In this document: in pieces, positions 55,508-62,868 of the stretch
Layout of the letters: each line of letters starts with the position of its first letter
Numbering within the stretch: position 1 is the stretch's first letter
Origin: Salegentibacter flavus
Lineage (GTDB): Bacteria; Bacteroidota; Bacteroidia; Flavobacteriales; Flavobacteriaceae
Assembly (NCBI RefSeq): GCF_900115145.1
Contig: NZ_FOVL01000004.1
Location: 51,790 to 115,789 of the forward strand
Length of the DNA: 64,000 nucleotides
Direction: 5' to 3'
Program-made: the position numbers and the translations under genes
Notes under the pieces: model-generated
The model's database searches: none
What the model was told of the DNA's origin: nothing
Seen by the model: the letters and a program-made list of their open reading frames with translations, nothing else

Positions 55508-55540
55508 CAAAAATAAACTTAAACCTGCGGTTATGCCAAC
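55508..55540 (-). promoter_or_regulatory. Promoter of cysH
   Basis: On the minus strand GTTG (55540-55537), 21 bases, TATTTTTG (55515-55508), 116 bases before the cysH ATG. Confidence 0.58.
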
Positions 55541-55555
55541 TAATTCATAATTAAT

Positions 55556-55990
55556 TTAATCAGATTGTGCTTTTTTCTTCACCCTGGCCAAATCGTAAAG
55601 TGTATTCCCGCCTAAAACATTCAGGGTGCTATCTCTAACCTGTATCATCAGGGCATGTACCGAGCAGGTTGCTTCATCGGGACAGTCGTCGCATTTTTCG
55701 TAATAATTCAGGCTTACGCAAGGCACCATAGCTATGGGGCCTTCGAGTACCCGAACTACAGAGGTCATTTTGATCTTCTCAGGTTCCTGTATGAGATAAT
55801 AACCGCCACCTTTGCCTTTCTTCGAGCCCAGGAAGCCGGATTTCCGTAGACTTAGCAAAATACTTTCCAGAAACTTCAAAGAGATATTCTCGCTTTTAGC
55901 GATCTCGGAGGTTTGCACCGGTTTTTTATCCTCGCGTGACGCGATAAAGGCCAGCGCCTTAATCCCGTATTTAGTCTTTTTTGAAAGCAT
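55556..55990 (-). CDS. Rrf2-family transcriptional regulator
   Basis: 144 residues. Winged helix MLSKKTKYGIKALAFIASRE..KSENISLKFLESILLSLRKSG and a dimerisation helix. Four cysteines in the central loop (VPCVSLNYYEKCDDCPDEATC, about 91-108) match the position of the Fe-S ligands of IscR/RsrR or the sensing region of CymR. Between metZ and cysH, so probably controls sulfur genes; it may bind a [Fe-S] cluster or the cysteine synthase. Confidence 0.87.
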   Translation of the reverse strand: MLSKKTKYGIKALAFIASREDKKPVQTSEIAKSENISLKFLESILLSLRKSGFLGSKKGKGGGYYLIQEPEKIKMTSVVRVLEGPIAMVPCVSLNYYEKCDDCPDEATCSVHALMIQVRDSTLNVLGGNTLYDLARVKKKAQSD

Positions 55991-56062
55991 AGCACGAAGA
56001 TACTTAAATAAAATTTTTACTCCGTTTGCTATCTATCTTCCTGTAATTTTGCACTACTCATT

Positions 56063-57226
56063 TTACACCCTGGCTAGAGCCTGTTCTAAATCTGCAATCA
56101 CATCATCTGGATGTTCAAGTCCAACCGAAATTCGCACCAATCCAACTGAAATTCCTGCTTCCAGCCTGTCTTCCTCACTTAGTTTACTATGCGTTGTCGA
56201 GGCCGGGTGGGTTACGATACTGCGGGTATCCCCCAAATTGGCCGATCTCGAACAAAGTTCTATGGCATTTATGAAATTTCGCCCCGCTTCCAGGCCGCCT
56301 TTAATTTCGAAAGAAATAATATTCCCACCTGCCTTCATCTGCTTTTTTGCTATCTCATATTGCGGATGCGATTTTAAAAAGGGGTATTTTACCTTTTCAG
56401 CATTCGGCTGCTTTTCTAAAAATTCGGCGATCTTCAGTGCGTTTTCACAATGCCTGTCCAGTCGCACCGGAAGGGTCTCCAAACTTTTAGACAACACCCA
56501 GGCATTAAACGGCGACAAAGCCGGTCCGGTATTTCTTGAAAACAAATAGATCTCCCTGATCAAATTTGCATTTCCCACAGTTACTCCTCCTAAAACACGC
56601 CCCTGCCCGTCAATCAATTTGGTAGCCGAATGAATCACCAGTTGTGCGCCAAATTTTATTGGATTTTGCAAATATGGGGTCGCGAAACAATTATCGATTA
56701 TCAGGATTAGATTGTGCTTTTCGGCAATTTTACCCAATACTTCCAGGTCCAGAAGCTCCACCCCGGGATTGGTAGGACTTTCAGCAAAAATGATCTTTGT
56801 TTCAGGCCTGATAAGGCTTTCGATCTTATCTACATCGTTCACATTAAAATAGCTGTGTGAGATATTCCACTTCGGAAAAAATTTGGTGAACAAGCTGTGG
56901 GTGGAACCAAAAACCGCCCTGGCTGAAATGATATGATCCCCACTGTCGAGCAAGGCCGCCAGCGTGGAAAACACCGCGCTCATTCCCGTCGCGAAGGCAG
57001 AACCCGCTTCAGCTCCTTCCATTTTTGTGATTTTCTCAACAAATTCTGAAGTATTTGGGTTGGTAAACCTGCTGTAAATATTGCGCTCTTTTTCTTCAGC
57101 GAAAGAAGCCCGCATATCTTCGGCATCCTCAAAGACATAACTTGACGTTAAGTAAAGTGGTGTGGAATGTTCCTGGAACTGCGTTCTCTCTGTTTGGGTT
57201 CTTATAGCTTCGGTTTCAAAATGCAT
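56063..57226 (-). CDS. metZ: O-succinyl/O-acetylhomoserine sulfhydrylase, MetZ-like
   Basis: 387-residue PLP enzyme of the Cys/Met metabolism family that makes homocysteine from activated homoserine and sulfide (or cystathionine from Cys). Motifs: TSSYVFEDAEDM, NPTNxxx-like RFTNPNTSEFVEKI, YFNVNDVDKIESLI, PLP lysine in VIHSATKLIDGQGRVLGG (near 205), DTRSIVTHPASTTHSKL. Second such enzyme of the cluster (with metY). Its preference is not readable by eye. Fourth gene of the metY-metX-hom-metZ operon. Confidence 0.88.
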   Translation of the reverse strand: MHFETEAIRTQTERTQFQEHSTPLYLTSSYVFEDAEDMRASFAEEKERNIYSRFTNPNTSEFVEKITKMEGAEAGSAFATGMSAVFSTLAALLDSGDHIISARAVFGSTHSLFTKFFPKWNISHSYFNVNDVDKIESLIRPETKIIFAESPTNPGVELLDLEVLGKIAEKHNLILIIDNCFATPYLQNPIKFGAQLVIHSATKLIDGQGRVLGGVTVGNANLIREIYLFSRNTGPALSPFNAWVLSKSLETLPVRLDRHCENALKIAEFLEKQPNAEKVKYPFLKSHPQYEIAKKQMKAGGNIISFEIKGGLEAGRNFINAIELCSRSANLGDTRSIVTHPASTTHSKLSEEDRLEAGISVGLVRISVGLEHPDDVIADLEQALARV

Positions 57227-57246
57227 CTGCTTTGTTTTTCTTATTA

Positions 57247-58320
57247 TTAATTAAGCCTTTGTGAGAGCTTAAGCACATCACACACTACACCCCGGGCAGT
57301 CACTGCTGCTCCGGCCCCTGCTCCCTGGATCACCAGGGGTTGCTCGCCGTAAGATTCGGTATAAATCTCAAAAATATTATCGGCTCCCTTAATCTGTCCC
57401 AACGCACTCTCCCTGGGTGCTGAAATAAGTTTGGCCTCCAGACTGCCCCTCCCAACTTTAAGCTCGCCAACATAGCGCAATACGTGATTCTTCTTTTGAT
57501 TTTTTTTTCGTTTTTCGAAGATCTCATCCAATTCGGAAATTCTATTCTGAAAATCTTCCGTGGAGGTTTTTCCATTTAATTTTTCAGGAATAAGCGACTG
57601 AATTTTCACTTCTTTAAACTCCTTCTTCAGCTGAAGTTCCCGTGCCAGAATAAGAAGTTTTCTCCCCACATCATTTCCGGAGAGATCTTCGCGGGCATCA
57701 GGTTCAGTATACCCAAGATCTCCGGCTTGCTTCAAGACTTCAGAAAATTCCCCCTCGCTTTCAGAAAAAGTATTAAAGATAAAGCTCAGCGAGCCCGAAA
57801 AAACCCCGCGAATACGGATCACCTTCTCCCCAGCCTGGTGCAGCCCCTGCACGGTTTGCACAATAGGTAGGCCGGCACCAACATTGGTTTCGTAATAAAA
57901 ATGTTTTTTGTGCTTTTCGAGTTCCCTTCTTAATCCATAATAAAATTCATCGGAAAGCGTATTGGCCACCTTGTTCGCTGCCACCAGATGAAAGCCGTTT
58001 TGCACAAGTTTGGGATAGTCGAGCACCAGGTCTTTACTGACCGTAGCATCTATGGCCACAGGATTTTCAAGCTGATGTTTTTGGCTGAATTCCAAAATAT
58101 CTTCCAGTTTATAAGCCTCCGCATTCTTATCGAAATCCTCTTTCCAGTTTTCACCGATCCCTTTAGGCATAAAAAGGGCTTTTCCCGAATTTGCGATTAC
58201 GGGGATATTAAGTCTAATCCCTGATTCGGCGGTCCACCGGGACCTGATTTTTAAAAATTGGTCTATAAGCGTACTGCCTACATTACCTACTCCAAATAAG
58301 ATGATGTTCACTTTTTTCAA
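57247..58320 (-). CDS. Homoserine dehydrogenase
   Basis: Reduces aspartate semialdehyde to homoserine. 357 residues: NAD(P) site IILFGVGNVGSTLIDQ, AANKVANTLSDEFYYGL, YETNVGAGLPIVQTVQ (near 147), GVFSGSLSFIFNTFSE, DAREDLSGNDVGRKLLIL (near 215). No aspartokinase or ACT domain is attached, so feedback by threonine is not evident. Overlaps metX by 38 bases, so strong coupling of homoserine supply to acetylation. Confidence 0.92.
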   Translation of the reverse strand: MKKVNIILFGVGNVGSTLIDQFLKIRSRWTAESGIRLNIPVIANSGKALFMPKGIGENWKEDFDKNAEAYKLEDILEFSQKHQLENPVAIDATVSKDLVLDYPKLVQNGFHLVAANKVANTLSDEFYYGLRRELEKHKKHFYYETNVGAGLPIVQTVQGLHQAGEKVIRIRGVFSGSLSFIFNTFSESEGEFSEVLKQAGDLGYTEPDAREDLSGNDVGRKLLILARELQLKKEFKEVKIQSLIPEKLNGKTSTEDFQNRISELDEIFEKRKKNQKKNHVLRYVGELKVGRGSLEAKLISAPRESALGQIKGADNIFEIYTESYGEQPLVIQGAGAGAAVTARGVVCDVLKLSQRLN

Positions 58321-59290
58321 TTTTGTTGGTTTTAAAAACAGGTTTTAAAAATCGGGTTAGTTGGGAGGCTTCGATTAAAAAGGCATCATGCCCGTGTATG
58401 GATTTGATTTCGTGAATACTCACATTGGGTTTGGCCAGAGACAGATCCACATAGGTTTCCCAGTTTTCATCAGCCAGGAAAAACCAGTCTGAATTCACCG
58501 TGATAATGTGGATATTTCCTTTTATTTTTCTAGCGGCTTCCAGGTAATTCCCGCTGCCACTGCTGATATCTATAGTGGTAAGCAGGTGATTCATCAATTT
58601 GTACGAAGCCAGTTGAAAGCGCTCCTCCAGCTTATCGCCATGGTATTTCAACCAACCTTCTACTTTGTAACATGCCTGCGCTTCTTCCCGCGAGCGATTA
58701 AATTTTCTGGCGAGCGATTGCGGGGTTCGGTAGAAGGTCATCGCGTGCATCCGGGCATCCTTTACCGGACTGCTGGAATTATTTAAAATTTGTTCCTGCA
58801 CCTTGCAGTTTGCAATTACCCAATCGGTGGCTTTATAATCGGTTGCGATGGGAATGATATTTTCGGCAAGATCGGGTTGTAAAGCTGCCAGCTCCCAGGC
58901 CAGAGCTCCTCCAATAGATCCGCCGATTACGGCAAACAGCTTTGTGATTCCCAGCTCTTCCAGAGCGAGCGACTGTATGCGGGCGATATCTTTTAAGCTG
59001 AAATCCTTATAGTTTTCTATCAGGTCCTCTTTTTTTCCGCTAAAACCATTTCCGGGAATATTAAACGCCAGCACCGCATATTGATCGGTATCTATAGTTT
59101 TTCCCGGGCCTACGATCCCACTCCACCAGCCATTTTGGCCGGTGATCTGGGAATTTCCGGTTAGGGCATGATTTACCAGTACTACCGGGGCCAACTCAAG
59201 AGGCCGCCCGAAAAGCTGGAAACTAAGCCGAATATCCTGAATCCCGCCGGCGGAATTTTTAAAGTCTTTTATCCAAATCTCGTGAAGCAT
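58283..59290 (-). CDS. metX: Homoserine O-acetyltransferase MetX
   Basis: Acetylates homoserine as the first committed step of methionine synthesis. 335 residues, alpha/beta hydrolase: VNHALTGNSQITGQNGWW, nucleophile elbow FAVIGGSIGGALAWELAA (Ser near 145), acid DWFFLADENW, His in KSIHGHDAFLIEAS. A MetX product (O-acetylhomoserine) is used by metY upstream. The protein is slightly shorter than MetX of other phyla. Confidence 0.92.
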   Translation of the reverse strand: MLHEIWIKDFKNSAGGIQDIRLSFQLFGRPLELAPVVLVNHALTGNSQITGQNGWWSGIVGPGKTIDTDQYAVLAFNIPGNGFSGKKEDLIENYKDFSLKDIARIQSLALEELGITKLFAVIGGSIGGALAWELAALQPDLAENIIPIATDYKATDWVIANCKVQEQILNNSSSPVKDARMHAMTFYRTPQSLARKFNRSREEAQACYKVEGWLKYHGDKLEERFQLASYKLMNHLLTTIDISSGSGNYLEAARKIKGNIHIITVNSDWFFLADENWETYVDLSLAKPNVSIHEIKSIHGHDAFLIEASQLTRFLKPVFKTNKIEKSEHHLIWSR

Positions 59291-59371
59291 ATTTTCTTTT
59301 TTTTTCGAAAGGCGGCAAGGGAAAAGTCTTAACCTGGATGCTTTTCCCTGCGCCTTCCAACCAACAAATAA

Positions 59372-60664
59372 TTATACCAATGCTTTTTTTCCAATCTTAG
59401 AAAATGCTTCTTTAAGATCGTTTTTCAGGTCTTCCACATCTTCCAACCCAACCGAAAGTCGTATAAGGTCCTGGGTAACTCCCGTGGTTGCTTGTTGTTC
59501 TTCGTTGAGTTGCTGGTGAGTAGTACTGGCGGGATGGATAATAAGGGATTTAGTATCACCAATATTGGCTACTAAAGAAAAGAGTTTGGTCTCATCGGCC
59601 ACCACTTTTGCCGATTCGTAGCCGCCATCAACCCCAAAGGTTACTACCCCGCTTTGTCCTTTCGGAAGATATTGCTTCGCCAACTTGTAGTATTTGCTGC
59701 TTTCTAGTCCGGGATAATTCACCCATTTTACTTCCGGTTGTTCCTGAAGCCATTTGGCCAGTTCCAGCGCATTTTCGCTATGCTGTTTAATGCGTATCTC
59801 CAGGGTTTCCAGCCCCTGGAGGATCTGGAAAGCATTAAACGGACTTAGTGCAGCCCCATGATCTCTCAAACCTTCAATACGCACTTTCGCGATAAAGGCA
59901 GCTTCCTTTAGAGCTTCGTGATAAACCAGGCCGTGGTAGCCCGGAGAAGGTTCGGTAAACTCGGGAAATTTTCCATTAGCCCAGTCGAATCTTCCGGCAT
60001 CGATTATCGCGCCGCCAAGGGCAGTACCATTTCCGTTGATGTATTTTGTTAGGGATTCGATCACGATATCGGCGCCGTGCTCTATGGGTTTCAGAAGTGA
60101 TGGGGTTGCCACCGTATTATCGACGATAAAAGGAACTTTAAATTTTTTAGCTTCCGCAGAGATTGCTTTAAGATCAAGCACATCCAGTTTTGGATTCCCC
60201 AGGGATTCCACAAAGAACACCCTGGTATTCTCTTTGGCCGCTTTACTAAAGTTTTCCGGATTCCCTGGTTCCACAAAAGTGGTGGTAATCCCAAGGCGAG
60301 GCAGGGTTACATTCAGGAGATTATAGGTTCCACCGTACAAACTGTTGGAGGCCACGATATGATCTCCCGCTTTCAACAAAGTTAACAGAGTCGTATTTAT
60401 AGCCGCGGTTCCCGAGGCGGTAACCACCGCTGCGATTCCACCTTCCACTGCGGCAAGACGCTGTTCCAAAATATCGTTTGTAGGATTATTGATTCGGGTG
60501 TAAATGAATCCCGGCTCGGCCAATGAAAAAAGATCGGCGGCGTGTTGGGAATTCTTAAATACGTAGGAAGTAGATTGATAAAGCGGTACTGCTCTGGTTC
60601 CGGCGTTAGCTGTTACATCGTATCCTGCGTGAAGGGCGTTGGTTGAAAATTTTTGAGTACTCAT
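59372..60664 (-). CDS. metY: O-acetylhomoserine sulfhydrylase MetY
   Basis: Makes homocysteine (or methionine) from O-acetylhomoserine and sulfide. 430 residues, PLP enzyme: RINNPTNDILEQRLAAVEGG, ASNSLYGGTYNLLNVTLP, FVESLGNPKLDVLDL, lysine in IVIESLTKYINGNGTALGG (near 212), GDTKSLIIHPASTTHQQL. The long form (over 420) with inserted GRFDWANGKFPEFTEPSPGYHG is diagnostic of MetY rather than MetB/MetZ. First structural gene after two leader peptides and terminators. Confidence 0.93.
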   Translation of the reverse strand: MSTQKFSTNALHAGYDVTANAGTRAVPLYQSTSYVFKNSQHAADLFSLAEPGFIYTRINNPTNDILEQRLAAVEGGIAAVVTASGTAAINTTLLTLLKAGDHIVASNSLYGGTYNLLNVTLPRLGITTTFVEPGNPENFSKAAKENTRVFFVESLGNPKLDVLDLKAISAEAKKFKVPFIVDNTVATPSLLKPIEHGADIVIESLTKYINGNGTALGGAIIDAGRFDWANGKFPEFTEPSPGYHGLVYHEALKEAAFIAKVRIEGLRDHGAALSPFNAFQILQGLETLEIRIKQHSENALELAKWLQEQPEVKWVNYPGLESSKYYKLAKQYLPKGQSGVVTFGVDGGYESAKVVADETKLFSLVANIGDTKSLIIHPASTTHQQLNEEQQATTGVTQDLIRLSVGLEDVEDLKNDLKEAFSKIGKKALV

Positions 60665-60697
60665 GATATTAGTTTTTTAATGTTTGAATTTCGTTTT

Positions 60698-60723
60698 GAG
60701 ATTTCCACCTGCGCGGAAATGAC
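60698..60723 (-). repeat. GTCATTTCCG-type palindromic repeat, copy 2
   Basis: On the minus strand GTCATTTCCGCGCAGGTGGA then AATCTC, between the second attenuator terminator and metY, so it lies in the 5' untranslated part of the mRNA. Confidence 0.6.
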
Positions 60724-60736
60724 TAATGTTTAAATG

Positions 60737-60770
60737 AAAAATCCCCCTGGTTTCGCTATTACCAGGGGGA
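60737..60770 (-). terminator. Second attenuator terminator of the met operon
   Basis: On the minus strand TCCCCCTGGT (60770-60761), 9-base loop, ACCAGGGGGA (60751-60742), T5: a perfect 10-bp stem. The 12 bases 60765-60754 (5' arm plus loop) are complementary to codons 26-29 of leader peptide 2. Confidence 0.93.
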
Positions 60771-60795
60771 CTTGAATCGAACTTTAAAAACTAAG

Positions 60796-60894
60796 TTACA
60801 TTCGCTTCTGGCAATAGCATTTCATGTGCATAGACATACACATCATCATAATTTGCATCATCATATTTTTTGCTATTGACAGATTATTACTCAT
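60796..60894 (-). CDS. Methionine-rich leader peptide 2 of the met operon
   Basis: 32 codons, ATG at 60894, TAA at 60796-60798. Eleven residues are Met: positions 1, 11-13, 16-18, 20, 22, 24 and 32; three are Cys (19, 26, 28). The 26-base gap from stop to terminator is A+T rich. Codons 26-29 (60819-60808) pair with terminator bases 60765-60754 as TGCTATTGCCAG against CTGGTAATAGCG (ten Watson-Crick pairs, two G-U). A ribosome waiting for Met-tRNA in the run would free this antiterminator; one at the stop would cover it. Too short and too biased for a functional protein. Confidence 0.9.
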   Translation of the reverse strand: MSNNLSIAKNMMMQIMMMCMSMHMKCYCQKRM

Positions 60895-60908
60895 ACTAAT
60901 TATTTTTT

Positions 60909-60978
60909 GTCATTCCCTCGGAGGCGGGAATCTTTACTCTTTATTCTTTCTCTGGATTTCCGTCTTCACGGAAAAGAC
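60909..60978. repeat. Two inverted GTCATTCCC-type repeats between the met attenuators
   Basis: GTCATTCCCTCGGAGGCGGG (60909-60928, plus strand) and, 20 bases on, the opposite-strand copy GTCTTTTCCGTGAAGACGGA (60978-60959). They separate terminator 1 from leader peptide 2. In RNA they can form small hairpins. Confidence 0.55.
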
Positions 60979-60993
60979 AAATTATTATATAAA

Positions 60994-61021
60994 AAAAGCC
61001 GCTGCGGTGGCAGCGGCTTTT
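60994..61021 (-). terminator. First attenuator terminator of the met operon
   Basis: On the minus strand AAAAGCCGCTGC (61021-61010), loop CACC, GCAGCGGCTTTT (61005-60994) and further T (seven T in all). The 5' arm CGCTGC (61015-61010) can instead pair with GCAGCG (61061-61056) in leader peptide 1. Confidence 0.93.
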
Positions 61022-61040
61022 GCAAAATATCTTTTCAGTT

Positions 61041-61091
61041 TTATGCAATAGTGCGCGCTGCGGAGACTTTCCACATCATCATACGCATCAT
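61041..61091 (-). CDS. Methionine-rich leader peptide 1 of the met operon
   Basis: 16 codons, M-M-R-M-M-M-W-K-V-S-A-A-R-T-I-A, ATG at 61091 and TAA at 61041-61043: five Met in the first six residues. GCAGCG of codons 11-12 (61061-61056) can pair with the terminator 5' arm CGCTGC, and TTGCA (codons 15-16) with TGCAA just before the terminator, giving a two-part antiterminator. Start is about 35 bases downstream of the expected transcription start. Confidence 0.85.
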   Translation of the reverse strand: MMRMMMWKVSAARTIA

Positions 61092-61131
61092 ATTGCAAAT
61101 AAACTTGTACATTTCGTTGTTTTGTTGGCTA

Positions 61132-61164
61132 CAAAGATAAGTGCACAATCTTTTAATATCCAAG
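61132..61164 (-). promoter_or_regulatory. Promoter of the met operon
   Basis: On the minus strand CTTG (61164-61161), 21 bases, TATCTTTG (61139-61132): a strong Bacteroidota -33/-7 pair, placed 41 bases before leader peptide 1. Confidence 0.7.
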
Positions 61165-61308
61165 CTAAAGACCAACTTTTACGAAATATTTATTTTAAAT
61201 GAAAAAAAAGTTGTTTTTCAGAAAATTAATATAGCTTTCCTAAAGTTCTTTTAAAATAACCGGTTACCTTCCGAGGGAAAGAGTTGAATTAAACTTTAAA
61301 AAAGAAAT

Positions 61309-61337
61309 ATTGAATCCCGCTTATTTTTATACATTTG
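61309..61337 (+). promoter_or_regulatory. Promoter of metK
   Basis: TACATTTG (61330-61337) is a perfect -7 box; ATTG (61309-61312) lies 17 bases upstream as a possible -33 box. The transcript would begin near 61344, just before the riboswitch-like fold. Confidence 0.6.
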
Positions 61338-61351
61338 TATCCGAATAATTT

Positions 61352-61418
61352 AAAGGGAAGGATTTGACTGATTGCAACCCTATATACACTAAGGTGTATT
61401 GAAAAATGCTAAAGCAGT
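61352..61418 (+). ncRNA. SAM-II-like riboswitch upstream of metK
   Basis: The sequence follows the SAM-II plan: P1 AGGG (61354-61357) with CCCT (61378-61381); loop GATTTGACTGATTGCAA, close to GATTTAACCGTATTGCAA of the structural metX SAM-II RNA that I recall; then TGAAAAATGCTAAA (compare TGATAAATGTAGCTAAA) and CAGT (61415-61418), which pairs with ACTG (61367-61370) as the pseudoknot. A 6-bp hairpin (ATACAC/GTGTAT) is inserted. An overlapping GCTAA/TTAGC hairpin (61408-61412/61432-61436) could be the alternative fold. 66 bases remain to the ATG. Confidence 0.75.
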
Positions 61419-61483
61419 AATATTACTCCTGTTAGCTCCACACGTCAAATTCCGCCCATAATTCTATAATACTTAAAAGAAAT

Positions 61484-62737
61484 ATGGCTTATTTATTTAC
61501 TTCTGAAAGCGTTTCTGAAGGACACCCAGATAAGATCGCCGACCAGATTAGCGATACCCTTCTCGATAATTTTCTTGCTTTTGACGAAAACTCCAAAGTT
61601 GCATGTGAAACCCTGGTAACAACCGGACAGGTTGTTCTTGCCGGAGAAGTACGCAGCGATACTTACCTGGATGTGCAAACTATAGCACGGGATGTGATTA
61701 ATGATATTGGGTATACCAAAGGTGCCTATAAATTCAGCGGGGATTCCTGTGGCGTCATCTCGCTTATTCACGAACAATCGCAGGAAATCAACCAGGGGGT
61801 GGATCGAGGAAATAAAGAAGAACAGGGTGCCGGCGACCAGGGAATGATGTTTGGTTACGCCACAAATGAAACCGAAAACTACATGCCCCTGGCTTTAGAT
61901 ATTTCTCACAAGATCCTTATTGAGCTGGCAAAAATAAGACGGGAGGAAAAAGAAATAACTTACCTGCGTCCCGATTCTAAAAGCCAGGTCACCATAGAAT
62001 ACAACGACGAAAATATTCCGCAGAAAATAGTTGCCATTGTAGTATCTACCCAGCACGACGAATTCGATGAAGATGAGGCGATGCAAAAACAAATTGAAAA
62101 AGATATTAAGGAAATTCTTATTCCTCGGGTTAAAGAACAATTGCCTGAATACGTACAGAAACTCTTTAATGAGGATATCACCTATCATATCAACCCTACC
62201 GGAAAATTTGTGATCGGCGGGCCACACGGTGATGCAGGATTAACCGGGAGAAAGATCATCGTAGATACTTACGGAGGGAAAGGCGCTCACGGAGGCGGTG
62301 CCTTTTCAGGAAAAGATCCGAGCAAGGTAGACCGATCGGCTGCCTACGCTGCAAGACATATTGCTAAGAATTTAGTTGCTGCAGGAGTGGCCGATGAAAT
62401 TTTGGTACAGGTTTCATATGCCATTGGTGTGGTAGAACCTACTTCTATCTTTGTGGATACCTACAGAACTTCCAAAGTGAAACTTAAAGATGGAGAGATC
62501 GCCAAAAAAGTAAGAGAGATCTTCGATATGCGCCCTGCAGCCATCGAGGAACGACTAAAGCTAAGAAATCCAATATACCGCGAAACAGCTGCTTACGGGC
62601 ATATGGGAAAAGAACCGAGGACCATCACCAAGGTTTTTGAAAGCCCGTATAATGGCAGGATTACGAAAGAAGTGGAACTCTTCACCTGGGAGAAACTGGA
62701 TTATGTAGATAAGGTAAAAGAAGCTTTCGGACTTTAA
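61484..62737 (+). CDS. metK: S-adenosylmethionine synthetase
   Basis: Makes SAM from methionine and ATP. 417 residues; N-terminal [32 protein letters not shown] (near 125), [24 protein letters not shown] (near 245), [19 protein letters not shown] (near 270). Divergent from the met operon and preceded by a SAM-II-like RNA, so product feedback is expected. Followed by a strong terminator. Confidence 0.97.
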   Translation: MAYLFTSESVSEGHPDKIADQISDTLLDNFLAFDENSKVACETLVTTGQVVLAGEVRSDTYLDVQTIARDVINDIGYTKGAYKFSGDSCGVISLIHEQSQEINQGVDRGNKEEQGAGDQGMMFGYATNETENYMPLALDISHKILIELAKIRREEKEITYLRPDSKSQVTIEYNDENIPQKIVAIVVSTQHDEFDEDEAMQKQIEKDIKEILIPRVKEQLPEYVQKLFNEDITYHINPTGKFVIGGPHGDAGLTGRKIIVDTYGGKGAHGGGAFSGKDPSKVDRSAAYAARHIAKNLVAAGVADEILVQVSYAIGVVEPTSIFVDTYRTSKVKLKDGEIAKKVREIFDMRPAAIEERLKLRNPIYRETAAYGHMGKEPRTITKVFESPYNGRITKEVELFTWEKLDYVDKVKEAFGL

Positions 62738-62758
62738 TTTTTTTCCATAAATAGTACT

Positions 62759-62790
62759 AAGTAGACCGCGATTTTCGCGGTTTACTTTTT
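62759..62790 (+). terminator. Intrinsic terminator after metK
   Basis: AAGTAGACCGCGA (62759-62771) pairs with TCGCGGTTTACTT (62775-62787, one G-T pair), followed by T. Confidence 0.85.
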
Positions 62791-62868
62791 TAGGTTTTCT
62801 TCGGAAAGCTTTAACAGCGGGCAGGAGAAATTATTCCTAATTTTAAGATCCAACCAATCCCACACTAA

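Noticed and set aside
60824-61202. Plus-strand ORFs across the met leader region (60824-61051, 60907-61140)
   Set aside because: They run against two terminators and two leader ORFs of the minus strand, are Ile-rich low-complexity readings of CAT repeats, and have no ribosome site. The CATCATCAT runs are Met codons on the minus strand, not a His leader on the plus strand; the plus-strand gene that follows is metK.
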